This document shows, piece by piece, positions 1 through 12,895 of a DNA stretch of 64,000 nucleotides (position 1 is the first letter of the stretch; each line of letters begins with the position of its first letter). Below the pieces are notes generated by a model that worked only from the letters and a program-made list of their open reading frames with translations, searched no databases and had not been told where the DNA came from. The DNA comes from Rhynochetos jubatus. Its lineage: Eukaryota; Chordata; Aves; Eurypygiformes; Rhynochetidae. The stretch lies in NCBI GenBank assembly GCA_027574665.1, contig CM050652.1:36785631-36849630 (forward strand), written 5' to 3'. Made by a program: the position numbers and the translations under genes.

Positions 1-3000
1 TGCCAGTGGGATTGCCTCGCTATATTTATAGTCCAAACGACACAGATTAGTCTGAACTGGCACAGCTCAGGCTCAGCGAAAACCTGATCTTTCAGGAGTC
101 AGGCTGTAAATCTGTCACCTTCCTCATGCCCTAGTGAAATACTCTTATACTATCAGCCCCTACCCTGGAAGAGTTTACCCTATATATCTACAAAGACTGT
201 GCAGTAACTTAGAGTTTAGTTGTCAGCAAAACTTCACTGTTTTTGGAAGTTGTGACAAGTTTGAACACAGTGCAGAGTAAGAGTCTTTTGAAATAAAGTG
301 CTGCGTACTTTTAGGAATGGGAACAAAGCATAGGAACAAAAGGGATGTCAAGTTGACAAAACAACATATACACATTTGTTTTACTTAAAGCTCACATAAA
401 GCCTGGGCCACCTTCTGTGCTCCAGACAGCATCTATGCACCCTGATCTTTACAGCAAGCCTTTTAACCTGTCAAATGCTCTTTATCTGCCAGTGTCTCCT
501 TCCTGAGTCCTACTAAAACTCAAAGCGTATTTAAGGCAAGCATCTGCAGTATTCTTCAAATTTTGAAAAGTGGTAATTATTAGAACTGTTTGCCCACATC
601 TTTACCTATGTGCAACTTAGCCATGTCTGGGTCAGCTTTTTGCAATCCTATGGAAAATACAACAATAAAGAAACAGATACAGATGGATGTGTGACATTCA
701 AGAAAAATTACATTCCCATAACCTTCAAGAAGACAGGCAAGTAATTTTCAGTCTTTCCATGCACTGATCCCCCCAGCTTTTTAAGTAGGACTCTTCCTCC
801 TTTAGGAATTCACTGCTGCACATTCACAATGTCTTTGGCTCTGAAGCTCCTAGATACAAAGACAGCAGCAACATATTGTCTATCACAACTGCAGGAAGAG
901 TAAACACAGATTTTGTTTTTTTCAGACCTTGAAATCTGTTTAAACTTTTTGTCCAGTAACTACGGTAAGGGTGAGGTAATTATTAAATCTTTCTCTGTAT
1001 CACCACTGTACTGCCAGCACTTTCAGATCCACCATAGTACTCTGTGTGTGTGTGTGCACACGCACTTAATGCTTATGACAGGTTTATTCAATTCATAAAA
1101 TAATTTCAAAACAGACAGCAGAAAGCAATTAAAAGTAACAGGAAGCCTCACACATTAAAAATAGCTCAGAGCAACCTGGCAGAGTATCAGATAAAGGACT
1201 TTGCAGAAACACAATGTTTAAGGCAGAAGCTCAAACAAACTGTTCAGGCTTGCCACGTTCTGAAGGTCAAAGAATCCCTGGTTTTGGCAGACCAAAAGCA
1301 TGATGAATGCCAGAGTCCAGATCACTCTGTCATGGACAGTCTGTGCCCTGTCCAGGTTTTTATAATGAAGGACTAAGGGAAACTAAGCTGATTTTAGGAT
1401 CCTGAATAGAACACAGGCAATTAATAAGACATGGTATATAAGGCTTCAAACCCAAGCAAGTGCTGTATATTAACATCTCCACGCTATGCAGCCAATGAAA
1501 TTTATCTGTAGTAAGCTCCTGGAAAAAAAAATAAAAACACGTTAAGTCAATCAATCAGGCCACACCATTATTTCATAAAGATGCTACATTCTTCATTAGC
1601 TGAAGTTCTAAAAGGAGAGGGTGGTGCAGAGTACAGTACACAGTGATGAAAACTTGGGAAGAAAGGGAGAAACAGTCAAGAGAAGAAAGGACAGAAAATA
1701 CTAAAACTGAAGTTCGCAAGCAAAAACAGAGCAAAATGCTTTCAACTAGTTGCTGTAGCTTTGAAATCCAGAAGACAACAGTATCTTATTAATCATGTCA
1801 GGAAGCATCCGTATAGCCTGCACCACCCCCCCTATCAACCAGAAGATACAACTGCAGGCACAGCTGGAATTTTATTGACCAAATCAACAAGAAAACACAG
1901 AGGTGAGGATCTATATCAATAACTGGGGCAAGATTTCTCATGGATGACAGCAGAAGTTTGATCTTTAAGGAATTTCAAGAAATAACTGGTATTTAAGAAA
2001 CAATGCCAGCGATTCCAAGCTATGATTTCTGTATTGCATGAAACAAGCGCTTTGCTGCAGAGTCAGAGCTGAATACACTCATTAAGGCCACAAGAACAGC
2101 AAAGCAAGCCACTGAGATCCGCAAGAATTGCTGGTTAAGGCAGTGGGTTTTAACTTGTTCTGTCAAGCCCTGAAAGATCACAGGCTACTTGTGCTGCATC
2201 TCTTGAAAGTTCCCTAGGAAAAAAGACACCTTTATTCTGCACTGCACTCTAGTTATGGAACATACCTATCAAGGTGTGCAACACCACCGAGTATGTAAAC
2301 AAAGAAGAAAGAAGCCACTAAGAAAAACAGGCACAGTCAGCTGCCTCGAGCTGCCCAACGAGCCTGAGAAAAGCAAGTTTCTGCACTCCACAGGTAAAAC
2401 ACTCTGCCTTCCACATAGTAGAAAGGCTCAAAGACATGCACTGGTTTTTAGTTGGCTAGAAATGTAAATGCTTCAGAAAACAGGAGTTAGGTCAACTGCT
2501 GGTCACAGAACAAGTATTATTAATTCCTCTGATGGACTTTCAGCTTCCCTGGTGCATCCTTTGAGAAGACAGCATGGGGAGGAGCTGCAGTCCCTTGGAG
2601 GAAGGCAGCCTTGCTTCTACTATGGGAGTGTACTAGCACATCGCTGCATGGAATCATCAGCAGGGCAGGGCACAGTGGATGGAAGAGAGCAGAAAGTAAA
2701 GGCTGATAACAAGAATCTCTGGTGAATGTGCTGCACGAGCACTGAATAGAAGGAGGACCTCCTGGGTGCCCAGAAAGCCCTTGTAGAGTTTGCAGTAAAT
2801 ACATAACTAGAACACATTTAGTCCAAAGTATCTTGCTTGGGGTGGGGCAGCAAGGGAGACTGCTTAGCATAAATTAAAGGTCTAGGGAGATTTATTTTAA
2901 AAATAACCTGGATTCCCATCAGTCAATTTGAAAAATAAACACATTAAAACACACCAAAAGAGGTCTTCCAGCAGAAAGAACTGCCTTTCACTGTGCATAA

Positions 3001-6000
3001 TATAGGACTTGCTTAAATTATTCTTTGTGAGGCTTATAAAATATCTTGCTAACACTTCCCTTGTCTCCTATACTCTGCAAAAATTCCATTACTATTCCTG
3101 TCTTCTTGCCTTTAGATAATAAATAATAATAAGCTCACTGTCTACGAGGTTTATGGGTGTTCAAAGTTACCAGTCACCTGCCATTTCCAAGCACAGTATA
3201 AACCCAAGGAGACTTACCCTTGAGGGGGTTGGTGGCAGCTGAGCTGGTGGTATTGACCCTAGGCTTTCCGAACCCATACCGTCTCAGAGCTTACCATAAA
3301 AATGTTGCTCTTTCTGTCAAAAGAAGCTTCCACTGTACAGCTCCGTGAAATCAGCTCCCAGGCCCCATACATACTCCTGTATAAAGTCAGACTAGAGGCA
3401 AAGGATGCCAAGTAACGGAACTGTGCTTCTGTGTGTTCCACGGCAGCCTTCATTCTGCCCGCTTCCTTGCGTCCACACTACTCCCCTCGTAGGGGCATTA
3501 CACTTTAACAGCATATGAGGAATAGAAGGAATAAAAAAGGAGAGGATGTCTGAAAACATAACAAACGTAACAAAATAAATATATGGAACGCGTAGGATGC
3601 TGTGTGTCAGATAAGGAAGGGGGAGAGAAGAGCAAAACAAACCTAAATCAGCTTGTAGAGGGAAAAGAAAGGAAGGAAGAATATGGTGGGATGAATGGGA
3701 AGAGACGAATCCCCCTTCTCAACTCCTCAATCCCTTCCCAAGCTCCTCTAACAAGCTCTATTTCCTTTGCTAATTACACAGTAGAACAGAAGCAGTTTGA
3801 TTTGAAATAACGCAGAAGTTAAAAGTCCTCAGCTTTGAGTTTCTCAGCCAATACCAAAAGACCAAATTAGAAAACACTGGAGAAGCTGATTTGACATAAG
3901 ACACCAGGACATCATTATCATAGTGGGAATTACTACTTAGCTGCTTTCCTTTCCCGAGCTGTCTCCTCTGCTTATGGGCTAACACTCCTCCTGTGAGAAG
4001 CAAATGAGTAAGGGACCTAACAAGAGCTGTATATGCTATCACCATCACTAGCTCACAGAAACTGAGTGGGAACTGAAAAAAAGGTATGAAGTTTAAGAAA
4101 CAAAACTGAATAAACATGCAGGAGTTTTTGGTTCAGATCATTTTGGTCATATTCCACTGAGCAGAGAAGCACATTCAACAATGACAGTGTTACTTCTAGC
4201 ATTATATGGATGGAATAAAAATATAAAACTGTCAATGACAACCTAAAGACAAACCAAAGGGAACATAAAGTCTTGGCCAGAAATTATTTCTTTAACCACC
4301 ACCATTCTGTACCATTTTCCTTTTCTAGTATATTTTTCAGGCATTGGATTAGCTTCAGCACTGCTCCTATCACTTCAAGTACAAAATAAGACTTGAGACT
4401 TGCATGTAAAACGCCAATTAAAACTTGAATAAAATGACTACAGACATCAAACAATGTCTATTCCCCAAGTTCATGCCAAGATCCATATACATGTAACATT
4501 TCACACAAACAATCTATTTCATGATGTTCTTTTCAATAAAAATGATGATTAAGAATAAAATGTTCCCATTATTCTTCAATAATAGGTTTATTCAAAGTAA
4601 ACCAGAAGTTAAAACAAGTAAGTTAAACACAAAAGGATTATTCTGTTCATTGACATTGCCAAGGTAATAGCTTCAGTTCAGTCAGATTGGCTACTATTTC
4701 TTTAAGCCTCTGCTCTGAAAAGTATGTCAGTTTAAGGGATCATTTGTGGCTATTAAAGCCCAGCAAAAAGACAGCAGGATTTTGAAGTTATCAAGGTGCT
4801 TTAGATTCAAACATGTGTTGGATGTTGTCCTGACTGGGGCTGCTTTCCTCAAGTGGGATTACATGCCCTGGTTTGGCAGATATTCAGGCACATGCATGGC
4901 TTTTTGCTCTCTAAGTGCACCGTGAAAATCAAGATGCACTCACTAAGAATACATTTTTCTGTGGGGTTATGTCATATCATGTTTTATAACGTAATTATAA
5001 TGCAATAATATCATGTTTTGTAATGTAAGCATGCAAAAATCCATCACAAGTCATGCACTGTCATTTCTAAACACATTTCTAAAACCTGAAACTTTAATAT
5101 TAATCCCCTAAATGCAGCTATGACAAAACAGGCTGCTACTGTAGTGGGTTCCCACTCAACATACCGGAAAATTGCCGTGAGCATAGCTGTGTGCAAGTCT
5201 GACATGGAATTTCTATGCAAGAATCCAAAAATGGATACTGAAAGTCATACATTCATCATTTTAGTCTACTTTAAAAAGAATGCTGTAACTTCTGTTCTCA
5301 TAAAGCTCATAAAAACAAATACTCCAAAGATTTACGATACAAAACAATACCAATTTCAGTACAACAGTACTTGGATATACAAAGGCTATGAAAGATCATC
5401 CAGCATTTTGGTATAAACACACTATTTTCTAATTCCCAGATGTGTGGGCTACCATCCTTTTCTTGAAAGATTTTATCTGATGTGTGCTCATATACACTTC
5501 AAAACAGACAAAGGTCTATTAAAGTGCATCAAAGGCCTGAAAGAGAAGAGGCTGCGATCTATTTGTGCGTACGGACAGCGAGCTACGGACAAATACTACC
5601 ACTGTAGTGACTTTCTATTTAAAAAATACACTCAACTTTACTTCCTTAACTTCGCTTCACTGCCCTAATTTAATCTGACATTTCAACACTTCCCAACCAT
5701 TTACACATTCTCTGCAATTAATTTCCAGACTCACAGGAATTTTAGCCTTTTCTAGTGTAGTATGGAAAACGTGAATTTGCAAGCGGAAAACCAACATAGT
5801 GCGCATTCGTAAAGGTATGGATGCTGACTTGACTGAGTCCTTTTATGAAATCTCGGCTAAATGCGCAGAGAAGAGTCATCATGAACTACAATTATACTTA
5901 CAGCTCCACTGGACAGTCGTATTCAATCATCATTTCTTCATGTAGCTATTTCAGCTTGCCAAAAATCCCCCAACCTTGGTAGTTTTCTAGCTCCTTGTAT

Positions 6001-9000
6001 GATTTATAACATCCCTAGTCCAATGTAAATTTTTTTTCCACTGCCAATTCAAGTCACTACATTGAAAATCCTCAGGACACCCCACAGAGTATAATATTTT
6101 ACACCTAACAGTGACACTGGCAAAGATCAAGAACAGAGAACGACATTTTAATTTAGCTGATGGGTTCAGCATGCAGATATTTGGCAGATGTGACACATTA
6201 TCCATATCTGTGCTCTTTTCCACCACCTCCAGCCTGTTATCAATTAATTTAGGCCAATCATCCAAACCCATGAAGCACCATGGAGTTAGGCACAGCAGTC
6301 AACTCATCCGTAAGACAGGATGATTAGCACTTAGAATGCAACTCCGTGAACCTCTATCATTATTTTAATGACACTTTATGTGCTAATTTTAAATATAACA
6401 GCTGCTTCTCTCAAGTTCTAGCTACAGGATTTTGCTAAAGATCACTTTTAACATTAAGATCTAAATTTGGTGAGATTATACATAAACAGAAAACATTAAT
6501 ATTAGCTACTCAGTGAACAGCAAGATTTGTGGCTTTGGGGGTTGTGCTTTTTTAAAACATTCTATACGAACTGGCTAAAATCAGGAAATAAATTGTGGTA
6601 TCAACACTGGCATAAAAGCCAACTAAACATAAAAACAAAGCATTTAAATAATAACAGTCTACAGACCTATACTCACAGTTCAAATTCACATTTTTCCCTT
6701 GGAAAGGACTACACAGTTAATTCCAGTTATGAGAACAACTGAAAAAATGAACCCTGCGTAAAGTACATCTTCACTTCAGTTGGCCTCAGAAATGCCCCCC
6801 AAATAGCATATCATCTGATCTGTCATTAGGGTTTCACAAAACAACAATTACTCTTCTTTTCTTTCTTCTAACACATTGTGCAAGGATAATAGTATGATTT
6901 CTGTAAAATACATTTTTTTAATTTGAGTTTATCAACCATTTATCAAGCAATTTGAGTTTATCAAGAATGTATCTGGGGAAAGCTACTCTGGAGAAATTAA
7001 ATCCTACATGGAAGAACTTCATGAAGTCCAATCTATGATCATTTCCAGCTCTTGCAGGAACACGTTCAGTTAATCTAGGTTCAATTCATCCCAGCCTGAT
7101 GGCCGGCACTGGCCCGGCTCCGCTTGTCACAGAGCATTGCCCCGCTGTCAGACACGGCTGCTGGGAACAGTCAGCAAGAAGGAGAAATGATCCTGCAGGC
7201 AATTACATATGTCCTCCCAGAAGGGCTTCAAACAGGAGAGAGATCTTGAACTACATTGTAAGAGAAGACCCTGTGCAGAATGAAGTACAACTACGTAGTG
7301 ACCCATGTTTCATTTGGACTCCTACACTGGATGCTATTTGGAGATTATATATATTTTTTTAATATTTGCAGCCATGCAAGAGATCAAGCTTATGTCCTAC
7401 TGGGACTAGAACTGTAACTGCCACCCAGAAGCACCGTTTTCCCTCCATGGCAGGCGACTTCATCCTCCCCAGCCCCATGGCAGGGACAGTAAAACTACCA
7501 GAGGTAACTGTATGTTTAACTTCACCCTGGTCTTTTCAAATATGCTCCTCATTAGCCTGCCTTCATCCCTGGCATCTAGCTACCATCTCTCCCCAGAAAG
7601 GAGACCATGAAGCAGGGAAGGAGACTGCCCCCATTCCCTGGCTTGGCTTTTGATGCAGTTCCCCAGCCAACCATGCTGAGTACTATTCACACTAGACCAA
7701 CAAAGTCATAAAATAAAATACAAAACTGTATTCTTAGATCTGTATTATTAGATCTTTCTTTACCCAGATCAAATGTGTCTATTCTACTTCTCTCCTGTTC
7801 ATCTACCGCAGACTTCCTAGCAAGCAACACAGACGAGTCCAGCCTGAATGCAGACCCAGTGAACGGGTGTGTATGCCAGTGTGCAAGCCGGCTATGTGCT
7901 TAGAAATTTGGCAGAGAGCAGTGCTCTTCTTTGACAGCGAAACTACATACCTTAAACCTATCTGGTGAAGGGGCCCTGCAGAGAGATCATGGACATCATG
8001 CTGAGCACGATGCTTTGTGCTGCCCGTTGACTCTGTGCTCAGGGGAGGACTTGAGCCAAGGTCCTCCCCTGACATAAGACCAAAAGTTTGGGAGGTAGGA
8101 GAAATAGGAGAAACATGATTGCATTATCTTCAGATAAGAAGCATTTGCTTCTCAGATCATTCAAGGCCAGGCTCTGTCCTTGCCCTGGGGTAGGGTGGAC
8201 AAGGGAAGGTGCTAGAAGATGACGTGGCACTGGAGTCAATCTGCTAATTTCTCTACTGGCTTTTTACAAAACTATTAAGTTTAAAGCTTCCATTTGCTTT
8301 GGGTGTGGAGACCAACTAAAGGTTTCTATAGTTAATTTAAAGACAGATCTGATGTTTATCTGCAATAATAACAAAAATCCCCAAACAAAACAAAACCAGA
8401 AAGCCTGCACCTACTCATGCTGTTACAGACAGTCTCTTCCCACTTTTTTTTGGCTGCTTCTACTCTGTTCTCATGCACAGCAGTCTCCATGATTTTACCC
8501 CCTATCCCCAAGCACTGCAATGGCAGATTTAGTCTTTTCATGTGCTATAAGGTTTCAAACAACATACTGTACAGATGCAGGTCACCTCCTGGCCTCGCCA
8601 CGGGGCTTGGGGCCATCTAACTTTGCCCTCAGTCAGGGTGGTGGCCCCTCTCCAGACTTACTCCTCAAGCTGAGGATTGCCAACACGCATGTTCCCAAAG
8701 GCTGTACTGATCCTTCAGCCTCTGGCAGCATCAGGTCTCACAATCAAAGCAAGGAAGGCTTATTACAAAACACAGCAGGCAAGGAGTGGCATAAAAGGAC
8801 TATCACTATTTTTAATTAAACAATCAAGTCATTCAGGTTGCTTTCTCTGAAGCAAAAAGAAATTAAATCACCTACAATGTCTTTTGAGCTGTAGGCTTCA
8901 GTCTATGCTGAAGTCAGGTTCTGAGGGCACAGAGGTTGCCAGAGCCAACTTTAATTCAGATCCAAGAGAAAACAGCATGGCCAGGAAAAGATGACGCTCA

Positions 9001-12000
9001 CTTTGCACTAAGCTACACCACTCCATACCCTGTAGTGCACGCCGTGTCTCCCACTGCACCTGGGCCCTTGCAAGCTTGGAGCGAGCAGAGCCCCTGAGCT
9101 GTCCCTGCTGGAGTTTTACAGAATCAGTGGCATTCACAGGCAGCAACTTAGGTTTTGATGGTTCCTCTTTCCTCTGTTTCTGTTACACCGGTGTGTAACC
9201 CCCTCCCAACCCAGGGCTGTAACTGTTAGAGCCGTGTGCTAAGCCACCCTTCCCTTTGTCTCCACCCTGCTCAGCCGTACTGCTCCAGCCTACAGCAGGC
9301 CAAGGGACACAACGGTTCAACAGCACACCTCCTTCAGCCACAAAACACAGATTTTCTTGAAACTGAGACCAGAAATGCACCATTTTCTGGTATCTGCTTG
9401 ATAGGAAAGCCTGGCACACTGAGGATCTTTTTGATGGGGGTCCTCTTTAAGCCAGCAGACAAACCACTCAAGGGCAGGAGTGACACTGCAGAATTTATAG
9501 CAATCAGGGAATTACAATAAAAAAAAAAATCACTGCCGCGGGAAGTTACCACCCACTCACATGCCATGCAGACCGCCACAGAAGTACTCATTGCTTTAAT
9601 GCAAAACACCATGCTGCAGAAGCAAACACATTTTTGTGTAAACCAAATCTTGTGAAATAACAGCTAAGCTCCAGCCTGCCCATTCTGGGTACAGCGAGTC
9701 CAAAACGCAGTGGTCAGCCACTTTGAGCACCATCTCACCTCTCATTTTTCTAGATATTTACCAGTTTGGAGTTCATGCAGATTCAAGCTTTTGACTTGGA
9801 TGAAATCATTGAGGCTGCTGAGGTCCACAGGGCAATGGGCAAAGACAGGGTGTCCACACCCGGCTGCTTCTTCCCAGCACCACTCCCATGGGAAGTTGCA
9901 GGCAAAGTCTGGGCTGCAGCGCCTCTGGTGTGGTATGTCAACTCTCATATATGCCCAGCGCTTCTATCCCTTACTTAGACAAATGTCTGGCATCTGGGTA
10001 AGAGCCAGCTGGTGTGGACCCAACTCGGATAAACTGGAAATGTCGGTCAGCACAGGGAAACACTGGGACAAAAATCCAAGCTCAACATCTGTTCCCTATT
10101 GCACATCCTCCCAAATCATCATTGATCTTGAAACATTATTAGGCTTCCCTCTGGTCTAAGATTAACCCAGCGAACAGATGTGTCAGCAACCTTCAAAGGC
10201 AGAATAGTTTGGTTGTGCAGGACTATTGCCCATCGTCTTAAGGAAAAAGGCTGATGATAGAGATGCCCTCCAACTCAGCAAAAGGGGAGCCAACCTTGCA
10301 AGAAATAGGTCAATCAGGATGCTAATAGCATGATAAAACTAAGAACAAAAAGGAGAATGGCTAAAAAGAACAAATTAATATTTATCTAGCACAATGAAGA
10401 TTTTCAAAACAAATGTAATTGAAATTCCTGAAGGTGGGAAGAGAATATATTTTGTCTGCATCACACAACTAGAAACCTGGATGGTGAATAGGAGATGCTC
10501 AAACAATTCATTTATTGGAAAAAATTCAAGCTGAGAATAATAAAAACTACTGGAGTGGGAAGAAAAACATGATTAGATAATTAAATGAGTAATTAAAAAT
10601 TTTGTGGGCAAGAATGCGTGAGAGAGAGCAGGTAAAGGGTGAGACGCCATCTAGAAATGCCATTACTAGCGTATAAGACACTGATATTTCATTGATATGA
10701 GAGAAAATGGAAGTAGATGGTGATGCCCAGAAACCACAAGCTGTCAGCTACAACCGCGGTAAGAGTTAAAAGGACACAAGAAAAAGTCTGCCATTACCAG
10801 AATTAAAAAACAATAAATCTCTCCGCAGTATTTTAGGATAAAGAATCACAATTGTCATATGGCTCACCAAGTATAATGCAAAAAAAGAAGTTGTAAATAC
10901 AATATTTTTGTTCTATAGCTGAGAAAACTCTGGATGACATAATATATCATGATAACGATAGCAGTGTATTTCTAATCCAATGGTAACTTAGAACGATGTT
11001 AAACAATGTTAGCAAAATAAGCAGTCCAGTATCAGCAAGTCTGGATGACTTCGATTCAACAGCTATGCCAAAAAGTTCTCTGGATCATTAATATTGATTT
11101 TCAGTAACGTTTTTCTAAGAATGTCAGTTTTCCATTACTAAACATTTTTAAAAATAAAGATCAATTTTTATCTACAGGCTGCTCAGATTTAAACAGGATT
11201 AATTCCTTAATTTAGAGAAATCGGGGGCTTGTGTTACACAAGTCATACCATGGGATCACTGTAGACCTTTTTTTTTTATTCTTTCTTTTTTTTAAGTGAC
11301 TGAACTACTGAAGGTAACTACAGCAAACACTGATGAACAGCAATCAGGTGACCCGTTCCAGGGATACACACCGGGCATGACCCACGAAAAGAAATCAAAA
11401 TGTACACAGGTAATCATCACTGCTGATCCGCAGCACTGTGAAAGCCACCAACAGTGCCAGGCAGGAATTGCCCAAGGCCCCAGACCAGACGCTGAAGAGC
11501 TGAGGTGGTTACCTGAAGGTCAGGGCTGGAGCCCTGGGAGTGCAGGGAGGCACAGTCAGCCCCTGCTGAGGGACAGCAAGGGGACAAGATCAGGCAGAGG
11601 AGACGGCCCTGGGTGTGCAGCCAGGGCACAGTCCTTTGGCCAGGTCACCTCCAGCAGCGAGCTGTGGTGCCAACTGTCCATGAGCCATTTGAGAGCATCG
11701 TGAAGGACCACCATGGCTCAGCATCACCAGGACTGCAGACACCCTCAGCAAGGCTGGAGATGATGTCCGTGGCCTAAAGGAGCTCAACCTTAAGCCAGCA
11801 AGGAACCAAAGGGCAGCAGCACTTGTGCTTCCAGGCTGGGTAGATGAGAGGGGCCAGTCTCCTACATGGTACCAGACAAGTAGATGAGCTGTGTGTAAAC
11901 AATGAGATTTGTCCAGAGAGGTGTTGGGGAGTTATCATGGGTTTACCAAATGCCTGAGTGAAAGAGATATGCATCTCAGTTTGGGAAAGCATGGGCTGCA

Positions 12001-12573
12001 TGGTCAGCCAGGAACACCCAAACAAGCAAAGACACTAATTTGCAGTAAGTGCACAAAGAGTAAGTATCACAGATGGAGAGTCTACAAAGCCCCTCCTGAA
12101 ACCTCTGTAAAGTTCCAAATGAGTTATGGAAAAATACCCATCCTAAAGCAGTTCACATTTAAGGACAGGAGCTTCACAAACATAAAAGACATTCCTGCAC
12201 TGTCCTGAAAGGCAGAGGTGTGATAAAGAAACTAGTGCTGTATTTTGCTACCTATGCCACGCTTACCTCCATATAAGCAGACACAGGCCTATGCTGGCCT
12301 GCTGTGGGACACGAATGAGCATGTGTGTAATTCGGGTGTAACACATGAATAAACTGACAGCGTTTTCCCAATGAACCCTCAAATAAGGGAGAGCCATGAC
12401 CACGGTTAGAGACCAAGACCAAAGCAGAGAAAGAGGCTGGAAAAAGCAGATCTTACCTCTGAAAACACACAGGAATGAGGCTGCTCCCACCACTGGGAAA
12501 AGGCAGTGTCCCTGGGGAGAAGGGACAAAGCATGGTTGTAGTACCTGGCAAACACTTTCTTGTCCCCTGGGAA
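1..12573 (-). other. GRIP1: GRIP1 intron 1, distal part; no gene seen
   Basis: This is AT-rich single-copy-looking DNA. Frames on both strands are short and show no recognisable domains. It contains a short (TG)n at about 1043-1056, the small duplication at 6920-6964, and GC-richer patches at about 7090-7660, 8900-9360 and 11430-11830 that match nothing I recognise. Assignment to intron 1 rests on the orientation of exon 1 at 42.2 kb and the absence of a visible exon 2. Confidence 0.6.
6920..6964. repeat. Tandem duplication, unit about 29 bases
   Basis: AATTTGAGTTTATCAA occurs at 6920-6935 and again, identically, at 6949-6964. A further TTATCAA lies between the copies. This is a small local duplication. 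Confidence 0.85.
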
Positions 12574-12895
12574 ACAGAGCTCATTGCTCTCTACGACTTA
12601 TTGGGGAGGGGACACAGAGAGGGATGTACTGATCTCACTGGTATCCAGTGATAGGATGCATGGGAATGGTTCAAAGCTGTGCCAGGGGAAGTTTAGACTG
12701 GACATTAGGAAGCATTTCTTTACTGACAGAGTGCTCAAACACTGGAACAGGATTCCTTGAGAGGTGGTCGGTGCCCCAAGCCTGGCAGTGTTTAAAAGGC
12801 ATTTGGAGAATGTTCAGCCTCAATTGGTCATGTTAGTTGGAGTAGATGAGTGCTGTAGGTCTCTTCCAACTGAAATAGTCTATCCTATCCTATCC
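12574..12895 (+). mobile_element. CR1-type LINE, 3' end with pentanucleotide tail
   Basis: The segment matches the 3' part of an avian CR1 element: the AGAGCTCATTGCTCTCTAC start of the conserved block, a C-terminal ORF2 stretch reading [20 protein letters not shown], and the CR1-like end TCTCTTCCAACTGAAATAG. It ends in a TATCC pentamer repeat instead of the usual octamer tail. The coding frame is broken. It is 5' truncated, as is usual for CR1, and lies antisense to GRIP1 within intron 1. Confidence 0.82.

Noticed and set aside
5987-6271. 94-codon minus-strand frame with a protein-like composition
   Set aside because: No family match, no splice or promoter context; it could at most be a non-coding conserved block.
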